In this document: positions 8,473 through 17,144 of the stretch, in pieces | Numbering within the stretch: the stretch's first letter is position 1 | How the letters are laid out: each line of letters starts with the position of its first letter | Assembly (NCBI GenBank): GCA_004791255.1 | Contig: SRUQ01000007.1 | Location: 186,001-250,000 of the forward strand | Direction: 5' to 3' | DNA: 64,000 nucleotides | From: a bacterium M00.F.Ca.ET.205.01.1.1 | GTDB taxonomy: Bacteria; Pseudomonadota; Alphaproteobacteria; Rhizobiales; Rhizobiaceae | Position numbers and translations under genes: made by a program | The notes under the pieces: generated by a model | The model's database searches: none | What the model saw: only the letters and a program-made list of their open reading frames with translations | Told to the model about the DNA's origin: nothing

Positions 8473-8598
8473 TCACGTCTCGGTGCCCATATCGGATCGT
8501 GCGTTGCTTCGGCGCGCTCAAATCGACATCCGGCTGATCCACACCGCCAGAACAACAGCGGCTCGGTCCAGATCGCCTGCAGATTTCCCAAATTCGGA

Positions 8599-10278
8599 TC
8601 AGATATCGGCAAGGTCGCCCAATGACTCAATCAGCGGCTGGATCTCGCTTTCGTAATTCGTCCACTGCTTGACGGACGACTTATAGATCGGCTGGCGGAC
8701 CTGCCAATTGCTATAGGTCTTTACGGAGCCGCCCCTGTCAAAAAAGCGCAAGCAGGTATCGTCCCAGGGGAGTCCGAGATAATCTATGAGACAGCGCGAC
8801 TGCTTCTCTTGATTTTCAATCAACGTCTCGTACCGGTTTTCGAAGATACGGCCCGGGAAAATCTTGTCCCAATGCCGCATCAGACGATCATACTCCCTGT
8901 AGTAAAGCCCCAGTGTCTCCAGATCGGCGCTATAGCTATGCGCTTCACCGAGTTGCAGGACAAAGCATGAGATGCAGTTGTCAATGGCGTCGCGGCGACA
9001 ATGAATGATGCGCGCATTGGGGAAAAGGATGCCAATCAGGCCGACCAGCTCGAAATTGTGAGGCATCTTGTCGACAATTCGAAGCGCATCAGGGGCCAGT
9101 TCGCGCAGGTATGCAAGATGCTCCGCAGCCAGCGCCCTGGACAGCTGTGGAGTCATGGATGCGATCGCCTCACCCGGGCTTATGTCAGAACCATGCCTGA
9201 GATCGAGCCCGTTCCATGTGCGTCTCAGCTTTGTTAACTCGCCAGCGCCATGAACATTGGGATGGCTGGCGCAGATCTGCTCAGTCAATGTTGTGCCCGA
9301 GCGAGGCATCCCGACTACGAACACGGGCACCTCCGAGACATTGCCAGAAGCAGCCCTTGAAGCCACCAAATCCGGTGTAAAGGTTTCGATCAGGGCGTCG
9401 ACCCAACTACGGTAGGATTGCACATCGAAGCTCTGGCCGCCGGCTTGATTTCCTTTTTTGAAATGATTCATCGCCTCCTTGTAGCGACCGAGGTCGTTGA
9501 GCAGCTTTCCGGCCGCGTGATGGAGCGCCGTCGCTCCCTCGGATCCGTGGTCAGGGTCTTGAAGCTCTGTCAGGATCGCCGCGAGTTCTGGTGGCTCTTC
9601 AGTGAATTTGTGCGTGCGTACAAGTGCATTGTAGGCAGCAGGTACCGCGATGCGCCGATCTATCGCCTCTCGGAGATGAACCGCGGCTTCGTCCATACGG
9701 CCGAGGCTTGCCAGCGCACGAGGCAGCCCCAACCGGGCCATAGGATGATCTGGGTCGACCCTGAGCGCCTTCTCAAAGAGAGGCAGCCCCATTTCCCCCT
9801 TGTCAAACGAATTGTATGCATCGCCCAAGGAGCAAAGCGCTTCCACCAGATCCGGCTTCAATGCCAGTGCGTGCTCAATGTGTTTGATCGCCGGTGTAAA
9901 CTCGCTGAGCCTCAAATAGGCCTGACCGAGGCTTAGGTGATAGTAGGGATTTAGAGGCTCCTGCGCGATCGCCCGACCAAAATACCGCATAACCTTCTCT
10001 TCGTCGTACCCGATCCCCAGCGTCCCCAGTATATAAAGGGCCAGCGGATGTTCAGGTGTTCTCGCCAGAACGCGATGACAGAGTTCTTCCGCCTCAGGCA
10101 ATCGATTCTCTTGCTGGAACTCGAGCGCCTGCCTCAACATCATATCGTCTGCCTGGGCGCGAGACGGAGCCGCCTTTGCGGGCTGAGGTTTCGGTTGCCC
10201 AACCTTCAGCGGTGCGCCCTTCGGCGCTACTTGGGTTTTTAGGTGCTTTGCCCAAGCGGGCGGCAATCGGTTGCTCAT
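8599..10278 (-). CDS. TPR-repeat sulfotransferase
   Basis: A 559-residue fusion. The N-terminal half (about 45-300) consists of tetratricopeptide repeats such as AEELCHRVLARTPEHPLALYILG and AIKHIEHALALKPDLVEALCSLGDAY. The C-terminal half is a PAPS-dependent sulfotransferase: the 5'-phosphosulfate loop reads VVGMPRSGTTL (about residue 325) and the 3'-phosphate motif reads HCRRDAIDNCISCF. Such proteins transfer sulfate from PAPS to an unknown acceptor; protein-tyrosine sulfotransferase-like relatives are known. No signal peptide is visible; the first 40 residues are Pro/Lys/Ala-rich. No PAPS-synthesis or polysaccharide genes adjoin it, so the acceptor is unknown. Confidence 0.88.
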   Translation of the reverse strand: MSNRLPPAWAKHLKTQVAPKGAPLKVGQPKPQPAKAAPSRAQADDMMLRQALEFQQENRLPEAEELCHRVLARTPEHPLALYILGTLGIGYDEEKVMRYFGRAIAQEPLNPYYHLSLGQAYLRLSEFTPAIKHIEHALALKPDLVEALCSLGDAYNSFDKGEMGLPLFEKALRVDPDHPMARLGLPRALASLGRMDEAAVHLREAIDRRIAVPAAYNALVRTHKFTEEPPELAAILTELQDPDHGSEGATALHHAAGKLLNDLGRYKEAMNHFKKGNQAGGQSFDVQSYRSWVDALIETFTPDLVASRAASGNVSEVPVFVVGMPRSGTTLTEQICASHPNVHGAGELTKLRRTWNGLDLRHGSDISPGEAIASMTPQLSRALAAEHLAYLRELAPDALRIVDKMPHNFELVGLIGILFPNARIIHCRRDAIDNCISCFVLQLGEAHSYSADLETLGLYYREYDRLMRHWDKIFPGRIFENRYETLIENQEKQSRCLIDYLGLPWDDTCLRFFDRGGSVKTYSNWQVRQPIYKSSVKQWTNYESEIQPLIESLGDLADI

Positions 10279-10386
10279 TCTATTCCGCTAGCAAAACGGA
10301 TCGGCGAAATCCAGTGCGGCATTGTCATCTTGCGCCCAACATGCCTCCACGCTAGCAAGAAGGCCCTTTTCAAGCGAGCTTCCGCC

Positions 10387-11499
10387 ATGCGCCTGCGCCC
10401 TCCTCTCACGCCTGTTATCGCAGCGCTTCCTTCGACGGTCCCGTTCGTCGGCCCGGAAGCGCAGGAGCGTGATCGCGGCCGGCCTTTCCGTGCCCGCATC
10501 GGCGCCAATGAGAGCAGCTTTGGCCCTTCGCCGCACGTCATTGCGCGCATGGCCGAGATCGCCGGCGACATGTGGATGTATTGCGATCCCGACAATTTCG
10601 ATCTGAAGGTTGCGGCCGCGGCGCATCACGACGTGGCGGTCGAGAACGTTGTCGTAGGCGAAGGCATCGATGGCCTGCTCAGTCTGGTGGCGCGTATGTA
10701 TGTGGCGCCGGGCGATGCCGTAGTGACCTCGCTTGGGGCCTATCCGACCTTCAATTTCCATGTTGCCGGTGTCGGCGGGCGGCTGGTCACGGTTCCCTAC
10801 GAAAACGATCGCGAGAGCCTGGACGGCCTGCTTGCGGCAGTCATCAGGGAAAAGGCGCCGCTGGTCTACCTGTCCAACCCGGACAACCCGATGGGCAGCT
10901 GGTGGGAGGCAAACGAGATCATCCGCCTCATCGAAGCGCTGCCGGAAACCACCATGCTGGTGCTGGACGAGGCCTATGGCGAACTGGGGCCGGCCTCGGC
11001 GCTGCCGCCGATCGACATCTCCCGGCCGAACGTCATCCGCATGCGTACCTTCTCGAAGGCCTACGGGCTTGCCGGCATACGCTGCGGCTATGCGGTGGCG
11101 GAAGCAGAGGTGATCCGCGACTTCGAAAAGATACGCAACCACTATGGCGTCAGCCGCATGGCGCAGATCGTCGGCGTCGAGGCGCTTGCCGACCAGGCCT
11201 ATCTCGAGACGGTGGTGGCGCGGGTGGCCGCCGGACGCCGTCGAATCAATGATATCGCCGAGCAGAACGGGCTGAAGCCGCTGGTCTCGGCGACCAATTT
11301 CGTCACCATCGACTGCGGCCGCGACGGCGCTTTCGCGCTAAAGATCCTGCAGGGCCTGCTGTCGCGCGATGTCTTCATCCGCAAGCCGATGGCGCCTGGG
11401 CTCGACCGCTGCATCCGCGTCAGCGTGGGCCTCGACCATGAACTCGATATTTTCGCCGAGGAGCTGCCCGGGGCGCTGGCCGCTGCACGAGGCAACTAA
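10387..11499 (+). CDS. PLP-dependent aminotransferase, histidinol-phosphate aminotransferase-like
   Basis: A 370-residue fold-type I aminotransferase in the HisC branch. The N-terminal substrate motif IGANESSFGPSP, the DNPMGSWW loop, the PLP-contacting LVLDEAYGEL, and the Schiff-base lysine in RTFSKAYGLAGIRCGYA (Lys224) are in the expected order, followed by IRVSVG near the C-terminus. The ATG at 10387 is chosen because upstream residues are unlike the family. It stands outside any his operon, so it may act on another amino acid such as an aromatic one. It diverges from the sulfotransferase gene, with about 108 bp between the starts. Confidence 0.88.
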   Translation: MRLRPPLTPVIAALPSTVPFVGPEAQERDRGRPFRARIGANESSFGPSPHVIARMAEIAGDMWMYCDPDNFDLKVAAAAHHDVAVENVVVGEGIDGLLSLVARMYVAPGDAVVTSLGAYPTFNFHVAGVGGRLVTVPYENDRESLDGLLAAVIREKAPLVYLSNPDNPMGSWWEANEIIRLIEALPETTMLVLDEAYGELGPASALPPIDISRPNVIRMRTFSKAYGLAGIRCGYAVAEAEVIRDFEKIRNHYGVSRMAQIVGVEALADQAYLETVVARVAAGRRRINDIAEQNGLKPLVSATNFVTIDCGRDGAFALKILQGLLSRDVFIRKPMAPGLDRCIRVSVGLDHELDIFAEELPGALAAARGN

Positions 11500-11529
11500 C
11501 CCTCAATATTGCTCGGTTGCGGGGCTCGT

Positions 11530-12522
11530 CTACAAATCCAGTTCCCAGGTCTGGCCGGTCAAGTCCTTGCCGAAACTGTGATGGCGCTCCTGTGACACCA
11601 ACTGGAAGCCGGCCCGCTCGTAGATCGCGCGGGCGGCGACCAGGATGTCGTTCGTCCACAGCACGAGCCTTGTGTAGCCGCAGGCACGGGCCTGGTCCAC
11701 GCATTGTGCGACGAGGCGCTTGCCGATGCCCATGCCACGCGCCGCCGCCTCGACATGCAGCATGCGCAGCTTGGCGACCTCGTCATCGACATGCACCAGA
11801 AACACCGCGCCGAGCGGCTGGCCGGCGCGTTCGGCGATCCAGCAGAAATCGCGACCGGGCTTGAAATTGCGGATGAAATCGGCACCGATCTCGGCCAGCA
11901 TGGCCTCGAACTCGATGGTCCAGCCATATTCCTCGGCGTAAAGCTCAGCCTGCCGCTGCACCACCCAGCCGACATCTCCGACGCGATGCGGCCGCAATAT
12001 CACCCTGGATGCTTCCTCCGGCGCCGTCTCACCCAGCAATTCGGCCGCCTTGCGCAACACCTCGCGCAACTCATGCAGCCTGCGATCGGGCAGGTTCTCG
12101 ACCAGCCGCGCGGTATCGCGATCCGCCGCCGCCTGGAGGTTGGCAAGGGCAGCCTCGCCTCTTGCCGTCAGCGACAATATCCGCCGACGCTTGTCAGCCG
12201 GATCGGTCCGGGTTTCGGTCAACCCGTCGCCGGCGAATTTGCGCAGAATGCGCGTCAGATAAGCGGGATCGAGGCGCAATTGCCGGGCGATGTCGGATGC
12301 CGCCGGACCGATGTCCAGGTCGAAGGCTTCGGCAAGAAACCCGCGTTCGCCGGCGATCCCAGCCGCCGGACGGGCCCGATGACCCAGTTCGAACAGCACG
12401 CGCGCCTCTGTCAAGGTGAAAGGGCTCTGTGTCAGGGTCTCGTCGAGAAGGCCAACGGTGCGCGTGTAGAAGCGATTGAAGCGCCTGATGTCGGCCACCA
12501 ATGCGTTTCGTTCGTCAAACAT
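11530..12522 (-). CDS. MarR-type regulator fused to a GNAT acetyltransferase
   Basis: A 330-residue two-domain protein. Residues 1-150 form a MarR-like winged helix (FTLTEARVLFELGH, ARQLRLDPAYLTRILRKFAGDGLTETRTDPADKRRRILSLT). Residues 165-330 form a GNAT domain with the acetyl-CoA loop RGMGIGKRLVAQCVDQARACGY and the C-terminal YERAGFQLV. Such fusions are common in proteobacteria and are usually annotated as bifunctional regulator and N-acetyltransferase; the ligand and acyl acceptor are unknown. The ATG at 12522 follows GGAAGG; an ATG ten codons further upstream (12552) is possible. It converges on the aminotransferase gene, with 30 bp between the stops. Confidence 0.88.
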   Translation of the reverse strand: MFDERNALVADIRRFNRFYTRTVGLLDETLTQSPFTLTEARVLFELGHRARPAAGIAGERGFLAEAFDLDIGPAASDIARQLRLDPAYLTRILRKFAGDGLTETRTDPADKRRRILSLTARGEAALANLQAAADRDTARLVENLPDRRLHELREVLRKAAELLGETAPEEASRVILRPHRVGDVGWVVQRQAELYAEEYGWTIEFEAMLAEIGADFIRNFKPGRDFCWIAERAGQPLGAVFLVHVDDEVAKLRMLHVEAAARGMGIGKRLVAQCVDQARACGYTRLVLWTNDILVAARAIYERAGFQLVSQERHHSFGKDLTGQTWELDL

Positions 12523-12687
12523 CTGCGTTCCACCTTCCGATAGGGCATCCATTTTGCGAAATTGGTGGACTGAGTCAATTAATTTTCAAAAGCCAGCGCG
12601 ACCGGCTATTGCGTCGTGTGCGCATTTCTCAGGTTGCATTCCCCGAGCCGCGCGCCAGATTCCAAGGGGACAGGCTTGGAGAGATTC

Positions 12688-12972
12688 ATGGCTGATCATC
12701 GCAGGGAAGTGCGGGTACGCGTCTACGGCAACGTGCAAGGCGTCGGCTTCAGGCTCTGGGTTCGGTACGAGGCCGCAAGCCTTGGACTTGCGGGCTGGGT
12801 TCGCAACGAAGCGGACGGGTCTGTAACGACCCAGATTGCAGGCCTTGATGAAGCGGTCTCGACAATGATCGAGCGACTCTGGAAAGGGCCGTCCGGGGCT
12901 TCGGTTTCCAGGGTCGACGTCGTGGAGTCCGCAGCCGGAAACGCTCTTGTTGGGTTCAGGATCGTTGCATGA
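12688..12972 (+). CDS. acyP: acylphosphatase
   Basis: A 94-residue enzyme that hydrolyses carboxyl-phosphate bonds of acyl phosphates. The signature GNVQGVGFR holds the phosphate-binding loop with catalytic Arg22, and WVRNEADGSV holds catalytic Asn40; both match the family's usual Arg23/Asn41 positions closely. Length is typical. The ATG at 12688 has a GGAGAG site and starts right where the family begins; the frame is open further upstream without homology. It is a single small gene between the MarR-GNAT gene and the leucine-degradation block. Confidence 0.93.
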   Translation: MADHRREVRVRVYGNVQGVGFRLWVRYEAASLGLAGWVRNEADGSVTTQIAGLDEAVSTMIERLWKGPSGASVSRVDVVESAAGNALVGFRIVA

Positions 12973-13000
12973 CGGCGGATGGTTCGCCCCCTTGAATTAA

Positions 13001-13018
13001 TTGAACGTTCGTTTTATT
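13001..13018. promoter_or_regulatory. candidate TetR operator
   Basis: The sequence TTGAACGTTCGTTTTATT contains the perfect palindrome GAACGTTC (13003-13010) and lies 31-38 bases before the ATG of the TetR-family gene. GAACGTTC-like cores are frequent in operators of TetR-family regulators, so autoregulation of this operon is a reasonable inference, not proven. Confidence 0.5.
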
Positions 13019-13040
13019 ATTATCTCGCGAAGGGGCTGAC

Positions 13041-13685
13041 ATGGCGCGTACGACCGGATCCGACGGTGAAAAGACCGAAGCCGCTGTCCGCGAGGCCGCG
13101 GTCAACCTGATTGCGCGCCAAGGCTACGAAGCGATGTCGATGCGCCAGCTCGCCGCCGAAGTCGGCGTGCAGGCCGCCGCGCTCTACCGCTACTTCCCGA
13201 CCAAGGAAGAACTGCTGTTCACGCTGATGCGCGAGCACATGGAGGGGCTCGGCGCGGCATGGGAGAGGGCCAGGCCTGCCGATGCGGAGCCGCGCCGGCG
13301 GCTCTCGGCCTATGTGCGCAACCATATCGCTTTCCATATCGAGCGCCGTCACGCCACGCATGTGTCGAACATGGAGTTGCGCAGCCTCTCGCCCGAAAGG
13401 CTGACGCATATCCTGCGGCTGCGCACGGCCTACGAAAAGGAACTGCGCGCCATCCTGCGCGATGGGGCCGACAGCGGGGCCTTCAGCATCGACGACGTCG
13501 GGCTCACCGCCATGGCGCTGATCCAGATGATGACCGGCGTCATCGTCTGGTTCCGGCCGGATGAACGGCTGTCGATCGCAGAAGTGACGGCGACATATCT
13601 TTCGATGACAATGCGCCTGGTCGGCGCGAAAGTTGAAAGCACGGAGGAACGGCATGTACACGAACACGCTCAGCTTCGGGCATGA
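13041..13685 (+). CDS. TetR/AcrR-family regulator of the leucine-degradation operon
   Basis: A 214-residue regulator. The helix-turn-helix is at residues 27-68: AVNLIARQGYEAMSMRQLAAEVGVQAAALYRYFPTKEELL, a classical TetR_N domain. The C-terminal ligand domain is not specific. It overlaps the isovaleryl-CoA dehydrogenase gene by 32 bases, so it is co-transcribed with it. Control of leucine or isovalerate breakdown, with an acyl-CoA as ligand, is likely from position; TetR-type regulators of such pathways are known. AAGGGG before the ATG at 13041 supports the start. Confidence 0.88.
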   Translation: MARTTGSDGEKTEAAVREAAVNLIARQGYEAMSMRQLAAEVGVQAAALYRYFPTKEELLFTLMREHMEGLGAAWERARPADAEPRRRLSAYVRNHIAFHIERRHATHVSNMELRSLSPERLTHILRLRTAYEKELRAILRDGADSGAFSIDDVGLTAMALIQMMTGVIVWFRPDERLSIAEVTATYLSMTMRLVGAKVESTEERHVHEHAQLRA

Positions 13686-14817
13686 CGAGGATATCGAGGC
13701 GCTGCGCGACATGGTGCGGCGCTTCGCGCAGGACAGGATCGCGCCCATTGCCGCCGGCATCGACCGCGACAACGAATTCCCGGCGCATCTGTGGCGCGAA
13801 CTCGGGTCTCTCGGTCTGCTCGGGATTACCGCCGATCCCGATTTCGGCGGCAGCGGCATGGGCTATCTCGCCCATGTGATCGCGGTCGAGGAGATTTCGC
13901 GGGCCTCGGCTTCGGTCGGCCTGTCCTACGGCGCCCACTCCAATCTCTGCGTCAATCAGATCAACCGCTGGGCCACGCCGGCACAGAAGGAAAAATACCT
14001 GCCACCGCTGTGTTCGGGCGAGCGCGTCGGCGCGCTGGCCATGTCGGAAACCGGCGCCGGCTCGGACGTCGTCTCCCTCAAGCTGCGCGCCGAAAAGCGC
14101 AACGACCGCTACGTGCTCAACGGCACCAAGATGTGGATCACCAACGGCCCGGACGCCGAAACGCTGGTGGTCTACGCCAAAACCGATCCGGAGCGGAAAT
14201 CGCGCGGCATCACCGCCTTCATCGTCGAGAAGGCAATGGCCGGATTTTCGGTGGCGCAGAAACTCGACAAGCTCGGCATGCGCGGTTCCAACACTGGCGA
14301 ACTGGTGTTCGAGAATGTGGAGGTGCCGTTCGACAATGTGCTGCACGAGGAAGGCCGCGGCGTCGAAGTGCTGATGTCGGGGCTCGACTATGAGCGCACC
14401 GTGCTCGCCGGCGGGCCGATCGGCCTGATGGCGGCGTGCCTGGACGTCGCCATCCCCTATGTGCACGAGCGCAAGCAGTTCGGCCAGCCGATCGGCGAGT
14501 TCCAGCTGGTGCAAGGCAAGCTCGCCGATATGTATACGGTGATGAACGCCGCTCGCGCCTATGTCTATGCCGTCGCCGCTGCCTGCGACCGTGGCCAGAC
14601 GACCCGCAAGGATGCCGCCGGTTGCGTGCTGTTCGCCGCCGAAAAGGCGACGCAAATGGCGCTGGACGCCCTGCAGCTGCTTGGCGGCAATGGCTATATC
14701 AACGATTATCCGACCGGCCGACTGCTGCGCGACGCCAAGCTCTACGAAATCGGCGCCGGCACCAGCGAAATCCGCCGCTGGCTGATCGGCCGCGAGATCA
14801 TGGCGGAGGGGGTTTAG
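13654..14817 (+). CDS. ivd: isovaleryl-CoA dehydrogenase
   Basis: A 387-residue FAD acyl-CoA dehydrogenase that oxidises isovaleryl-CoA to 3-methylcrotonyl-CoA in leucine breakdown, passing electrons to ETF. Signatures: GLSYGAHSNLCVNQI, AMSETGAGSDVVSLK, MWITNGPDA, and LGGNGYINDYPTGRLLRDAKLYEIGAGTSEI. The catalytic base is Glu247 in GLDYERTVLA, the position specific to isovaleryl-CoA dehydrogenases rather than the straight-chain enzymes. The ATG at 13654 is preceded by GGAGG and lies inside the end of the TetR gene. Its stop codon overlaps the stop of the convergent hicB gene. The downstream partners mccB and mccA complete the next step. Confidence 0.93.
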   Translation: MYTNTLSFGHDEDIEALRDMVRRFAQDRIAPIAAGIDRDNEFPAHLWRELGSLGLLGITADPDFGGSGMGYLAHVIAVEEISRASASVGLSYGAHSNLCVNQINRWATPAQKEKYLPPLCSGERVGALAMSETGAGSDVVSLKLRAEKRNDRYVLNGTKMWITNGPDAETLVVYAKTDPERKSRGITAFIVEKAMAGFSVAQKLDKLGMRGSNTGELVFENVEVPFDNVLHEEGRGVEVLMSGLDYERTVLAGGPIGLMAACLDVAIPYVHERKQFGQPIGEFQLVQGKLADMYTVMNAARAYVYAVAAACDRGQTTRKDAAGCVLFAAEKATQMALDALQLLGGNGYINDYPTGRLLRDAKLYEIGAGTSEIRRWLIGREIMAEGV

Positions 14818-15182
14818 TGCGCTCGGCTCGTCACTTTCGTCGAGCTTTCATCAACCCGCTTGCGGGCGGCCTCCGCAAGCGTGTCCGACACCCACTGATT
14901 GATCGATTTGCCGTCACTGGCGGCCGCCTTGCCCAGCAAAGCGTGGATTTCCGGCGTGGTACGCAGCGCAAGCTTGCCCGAATAGGGTTTCTGTGGATCG
15001 ACGCCACGCTCCGCGCAGAAAGCAAGATAGTCATCGACGCTGTCGTGGAATGCCTTCACCAGTTCCTCTGCGGTTTCCGCCTCAAAGGTTACGATGTCTC
15101 GAATGCCAAGGATGCGGCCGTGAAACACCATGTCCTCGTCGTCGAATTCGATCGAGCCGGCATATCCCTTGTAAAGCTTCAT
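14814..15182 (-). CDS. hicB: HicB-family antitoxin
   Basis: A 122-residue antitoxin. The N-terminal part (MKLYKGYAGSIEFDDED...VTFEAETAEELVKAFHDSVDDYL) is the HicB partial RNase-H fold. The C-terminal part (LRTTPEIHALLGKAAASDGKSINQWVSDTLAEAA) is a ribbon-helix-helix DNA-binding domain. Its ATG overlaps the TGA of the upstream toxin gene as ATGA, giving tight coupling; the open frame extends 17 codons further, but those lie inside hicA. Its TAA overlaps the TAG of ivd on the other strand, so the pair sits tightly against the 3' end of ivd. Confidence 0.9.
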   Translation of the reverse strand: MKLYKGYAGSIEFDDEDMVFHGRILGIRDIVTFEAETAEELVKAFHDSVDDYLAFCAERGVDPQKPYSGKLALRTTPEIHALLGKAAASDGKSINQWVSDTLAEAARKRVDESSTKVTSRAH

Positions 15183-15433
15183 GGCCTCATTCCAACATTC
15201 ATCAAAAACTCTCTGATATCCCTGATTGCCCATCGTTTGGTATCAGGTGACGGGTGGGGCCGATGCAGGAACAGAGTCTGGCCCGAGAGGGTGAAACGGA
15301 CCCGCGAACCGCTGCCTTCCGAAACCTCTGCCCCAAGCGCCACCAACAGAACCTCGACATCCCGCCATTTGATCGAAGCGCTGACCGGATTGGCGAATAT
15401 CTTGTCCAGCGTTTGCCGGTGCGCAGCTTTCAT
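15179..15433 (-). CDS. hicA: HicA-family toxin
   Basis: An 84-residue mRNA interferase of the HicA (YcfA) family: a short double-stranded RNA-binding-like fold that cleaves mRNA, blocked by HicB. The sequence IKWRDVEVLLVALGAEVSEGSGSRVRF...LFLHRPHPSP...REFLMNVGM is typical of the proteobacterial subgroup. At the place where the best-studied members have GSHH it reads GSRVRF, as I recall for this subgroup, with His residues instead in HRPHP. It is the first gene of a hicAB pair placed between ivd and mccB, in the opposite direction to both. Confidence 0.87.
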   Translation of the reverse strand: MKAAHRQTLDKIFANPVSASIKWRDVEVLLVALGAEVSEGSGSRVRFTLSGQTLFLHRPHPSPDTKRWAIRDIREFLMNVGMRP

Positions 15434-15513
15434 GGCTTTTCGCCCTCCCCAAATCGAATACCTTAACGGCCGACTCCTTTCGGGCTAGGGCGGGGCCCAA
15501 GTGATACTAAAAT

Positions 15514-15523
15514 ATGATATCAT
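15514..15523. promoter_or_regulatory. palindrome ATGATATCAT between hicA and mccB
   Basis: A perfect 10-bp palindrome in the short divergent region of hicA and mccB, 13 bases before the mccB ATG and about 80 bases before the hicA start. HicB antitoxins bind palindromes upstream of their operon through their ribbon-helix-helix domain, so this is a candidate operator. If so, HicB might also affect mccB expression. Confidence 0.35.
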
Positions 15524-15536
15524 CCGAGGTTCGTCA

Positions 15537-17144
15537 ATGCCTGTCCTCAGCTCTCAGATCTCCCCCTCCTCCGAAACCTTTCGCGCCAATGCCGAACGCA
15601 TGCGCACCTTGGTCGCCGACATTGCGGAGAAGGCAGCGACCGTCGAGCGCGGCGGTTCCGACGAAGCGCGCGAACGCCATGTCGGCCGTGGCAAGCTGTT
15701 GCCACGCGAGCGCCTGGCCCAACTGCTCGACACCGGTTCGCCCTTCCTCGAGATCGGCCAGTTTGCCGCATGGTCGATGTATGGCGAGGAGATTTCATCC
15801 GCCGGGCTGATCGCAGGGGTCGGCCGGGTCGAAGGCACCGAGGTGATGGTTGTCGTCAACGACGCCACGGTGAAGGGCGGCACCTACTATCCGCTGACCG
15901 TGAAAAAGCATCTGCGCGCGCAGGAAATCGCGCTGCAGAACAATCTGCCTTGCGTCTACCTCGTCGACAGCGGCGGCGCCAACCTGCCCAACCAGGACGA
16001 GGTGTTTCCCGACCGCGAGCATTTCGGCCGCATCTTCTACAACCAGGCCAACATGTCGGCGGCCGGCATTCCGCAGATCGCCTGCGTCATGGGCTCATGC
16101 ACGGCGGGCGGCGCCTATGTGCCGGCGATGTCCGACGAGACGATCATGGTGCGCAACCAGGCGACCATTTTTCTCGGCGGCCCGCCGCTGGTGAAGGCCG
16201 CGACCGGCGAGGATGTCAGCGCCGAGGACCTCGGCGGCGCGGATGTGCACACCAGGCTTTCCGGCGTTGCCGATCACTACGCACTCGATGACGAGCATGC
16301 GCTGGCCATTTGCCGGCGCATCATCAAGAACCTCAACCGGAACAAGGCTGTGAGCCTGAAGCTGCAGAAACCGATTCCGCCGCTTCATCCGGCGGATGAG
16401 CTCTATGGCATCGTGCCGACGGACCTGCGCCAGCCCTATGATGTGCGCGAGGTGATCGCCCGCCTCGTCGATGGGTCCGAATTCGACGAGTTCAAGCAGA
16501 ATTACGGTACCACGCTGGTCACCGGCTTTGCCCATCTGCACGGCATGCCGGTCGGTATCATCGGCAACAATGGCGTGCTGTTTTCCGAAAGCGCGCTGAA
16601 GGGCGCGCATTTCATCGAGCTGTGCTGTCAGCGCGGCATTCCGCTGGTTTTCCTGCAGAACATCACCGGCTTCATGGTGGGGCGCAAATACGAGGCGGGC
16701 GGCATCGCCAAGGACGGCGCCAAACTGGTGATGGCGGTGGCAACCGCCAAGGTGCCGAAGGTCACCGTCATCATCGGCGGCTCGTTCGGCGCCGGCAATT
16801 ACGGCATGTGCGGGCGCGCCTATTCGCCCCGCTTCCTATGGATGTGGCCGAACGCCCGCATCTCGGTGATGGGCGGCGAACAGGCGGCAACCGTGCTCGC
16901 CATGGTCAAGCGCGAAGGCATCGAGCGCAAGGGCGGAGAGTGGAGCGCCGAGGAGGAAGCGAAATTCAGAAAGCCGATCCTGATGAAGTACGAGCATGAG
17001 GGCCACCCGCTCTATTCCTCGGCACGGCTGTGGGACGACGGTATCATCGACCCGGCCAAGACGCGCGAGGTGCTGGCGCTGAGCCTTTCGGCGGCCCTCA
17101 ATGCCGAGATCGAGGAGACACGCTTCGGCGTGTTCAGGATGTGA
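15537..17144 (+). CDS. mccB: 3-methylcrotonyl-CoA carboxylase beta subunit
   Basis: The 535-residue carboxyltransferase subunit of a biotin-dependent carboxylase. It moves CO2 from biotin to 3-methylcrotonyl-CoA in leucine breakdown. It contains both carboxyltransferase halves: N-terminal GRGKLLPRERLAQLLDTGSPFLEI, YLVDSGGANLPNQDEVFPD and CTAGGAYVPAMSDE; C-terminal FLQNITGFMVGRKYEAGGI, GGSFGAGNYGMCGRAYSPRF and MGGEQAA. The GANLPNQDEVFPDREHFGRIF stretch and the ivd/mccA neighbours favour methylcrotonyl-CoA over propionyl-CoA or acetyl-CoA as substrate. The ATG at 15537 fits a CGAGG site. The upstream region is shared with hicA. Confidence 0.92.
   Translation: MPVLSSQISPSSETFRANAERMRTLVADIAEKAATVERGGSDEARERHVGRGKLLPRERLAQLLDTGSPFLEIGQFAAWSMYGEEISSAGLIAGVGRVEGTEVMVVVNDATVKGGTYYPLTVKKHLRAQEIALQNNLPCVYLVDSGGANLPNQDEVFPDREHFGRIFYNQANMSAAGIPQIACVMGSCTAGGAYVPAMSDETIMVRNQATIFLGGPPLVKAATGEDVSAEDLGGADVHTRLSGVADHYALDDEHALAICRRIIKNLNRNKAVSLKLQKPIPPLHPADELYGIVPTDLRQPYDVREVIARLVDGSEFDEFKQNYGTTLVTGFAHLHGMPVGIIGNNGVLFSESALKGAHFIELCCQRGIPLVFLQNITGFMVGRKYEAGGIAKDGAKLVMAVATAKVPKVTVIIGGSFGAGNYGMCGRAYSPRFLWMWPNARISVMGGEQAATVLAMVKREGIERKGGEWSAEEEAKFRKPILMKYEHEGHPLYSSARLWDDGIIDPAKTREVLALSLSAALNAEIEETRFGVFRM

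Noticed and set aside
6809..8542. Long minus-strand frame opposite porin 2
   Set aside because: Antisense to the clear porin gene; composition is that of a reversed codon pattern.
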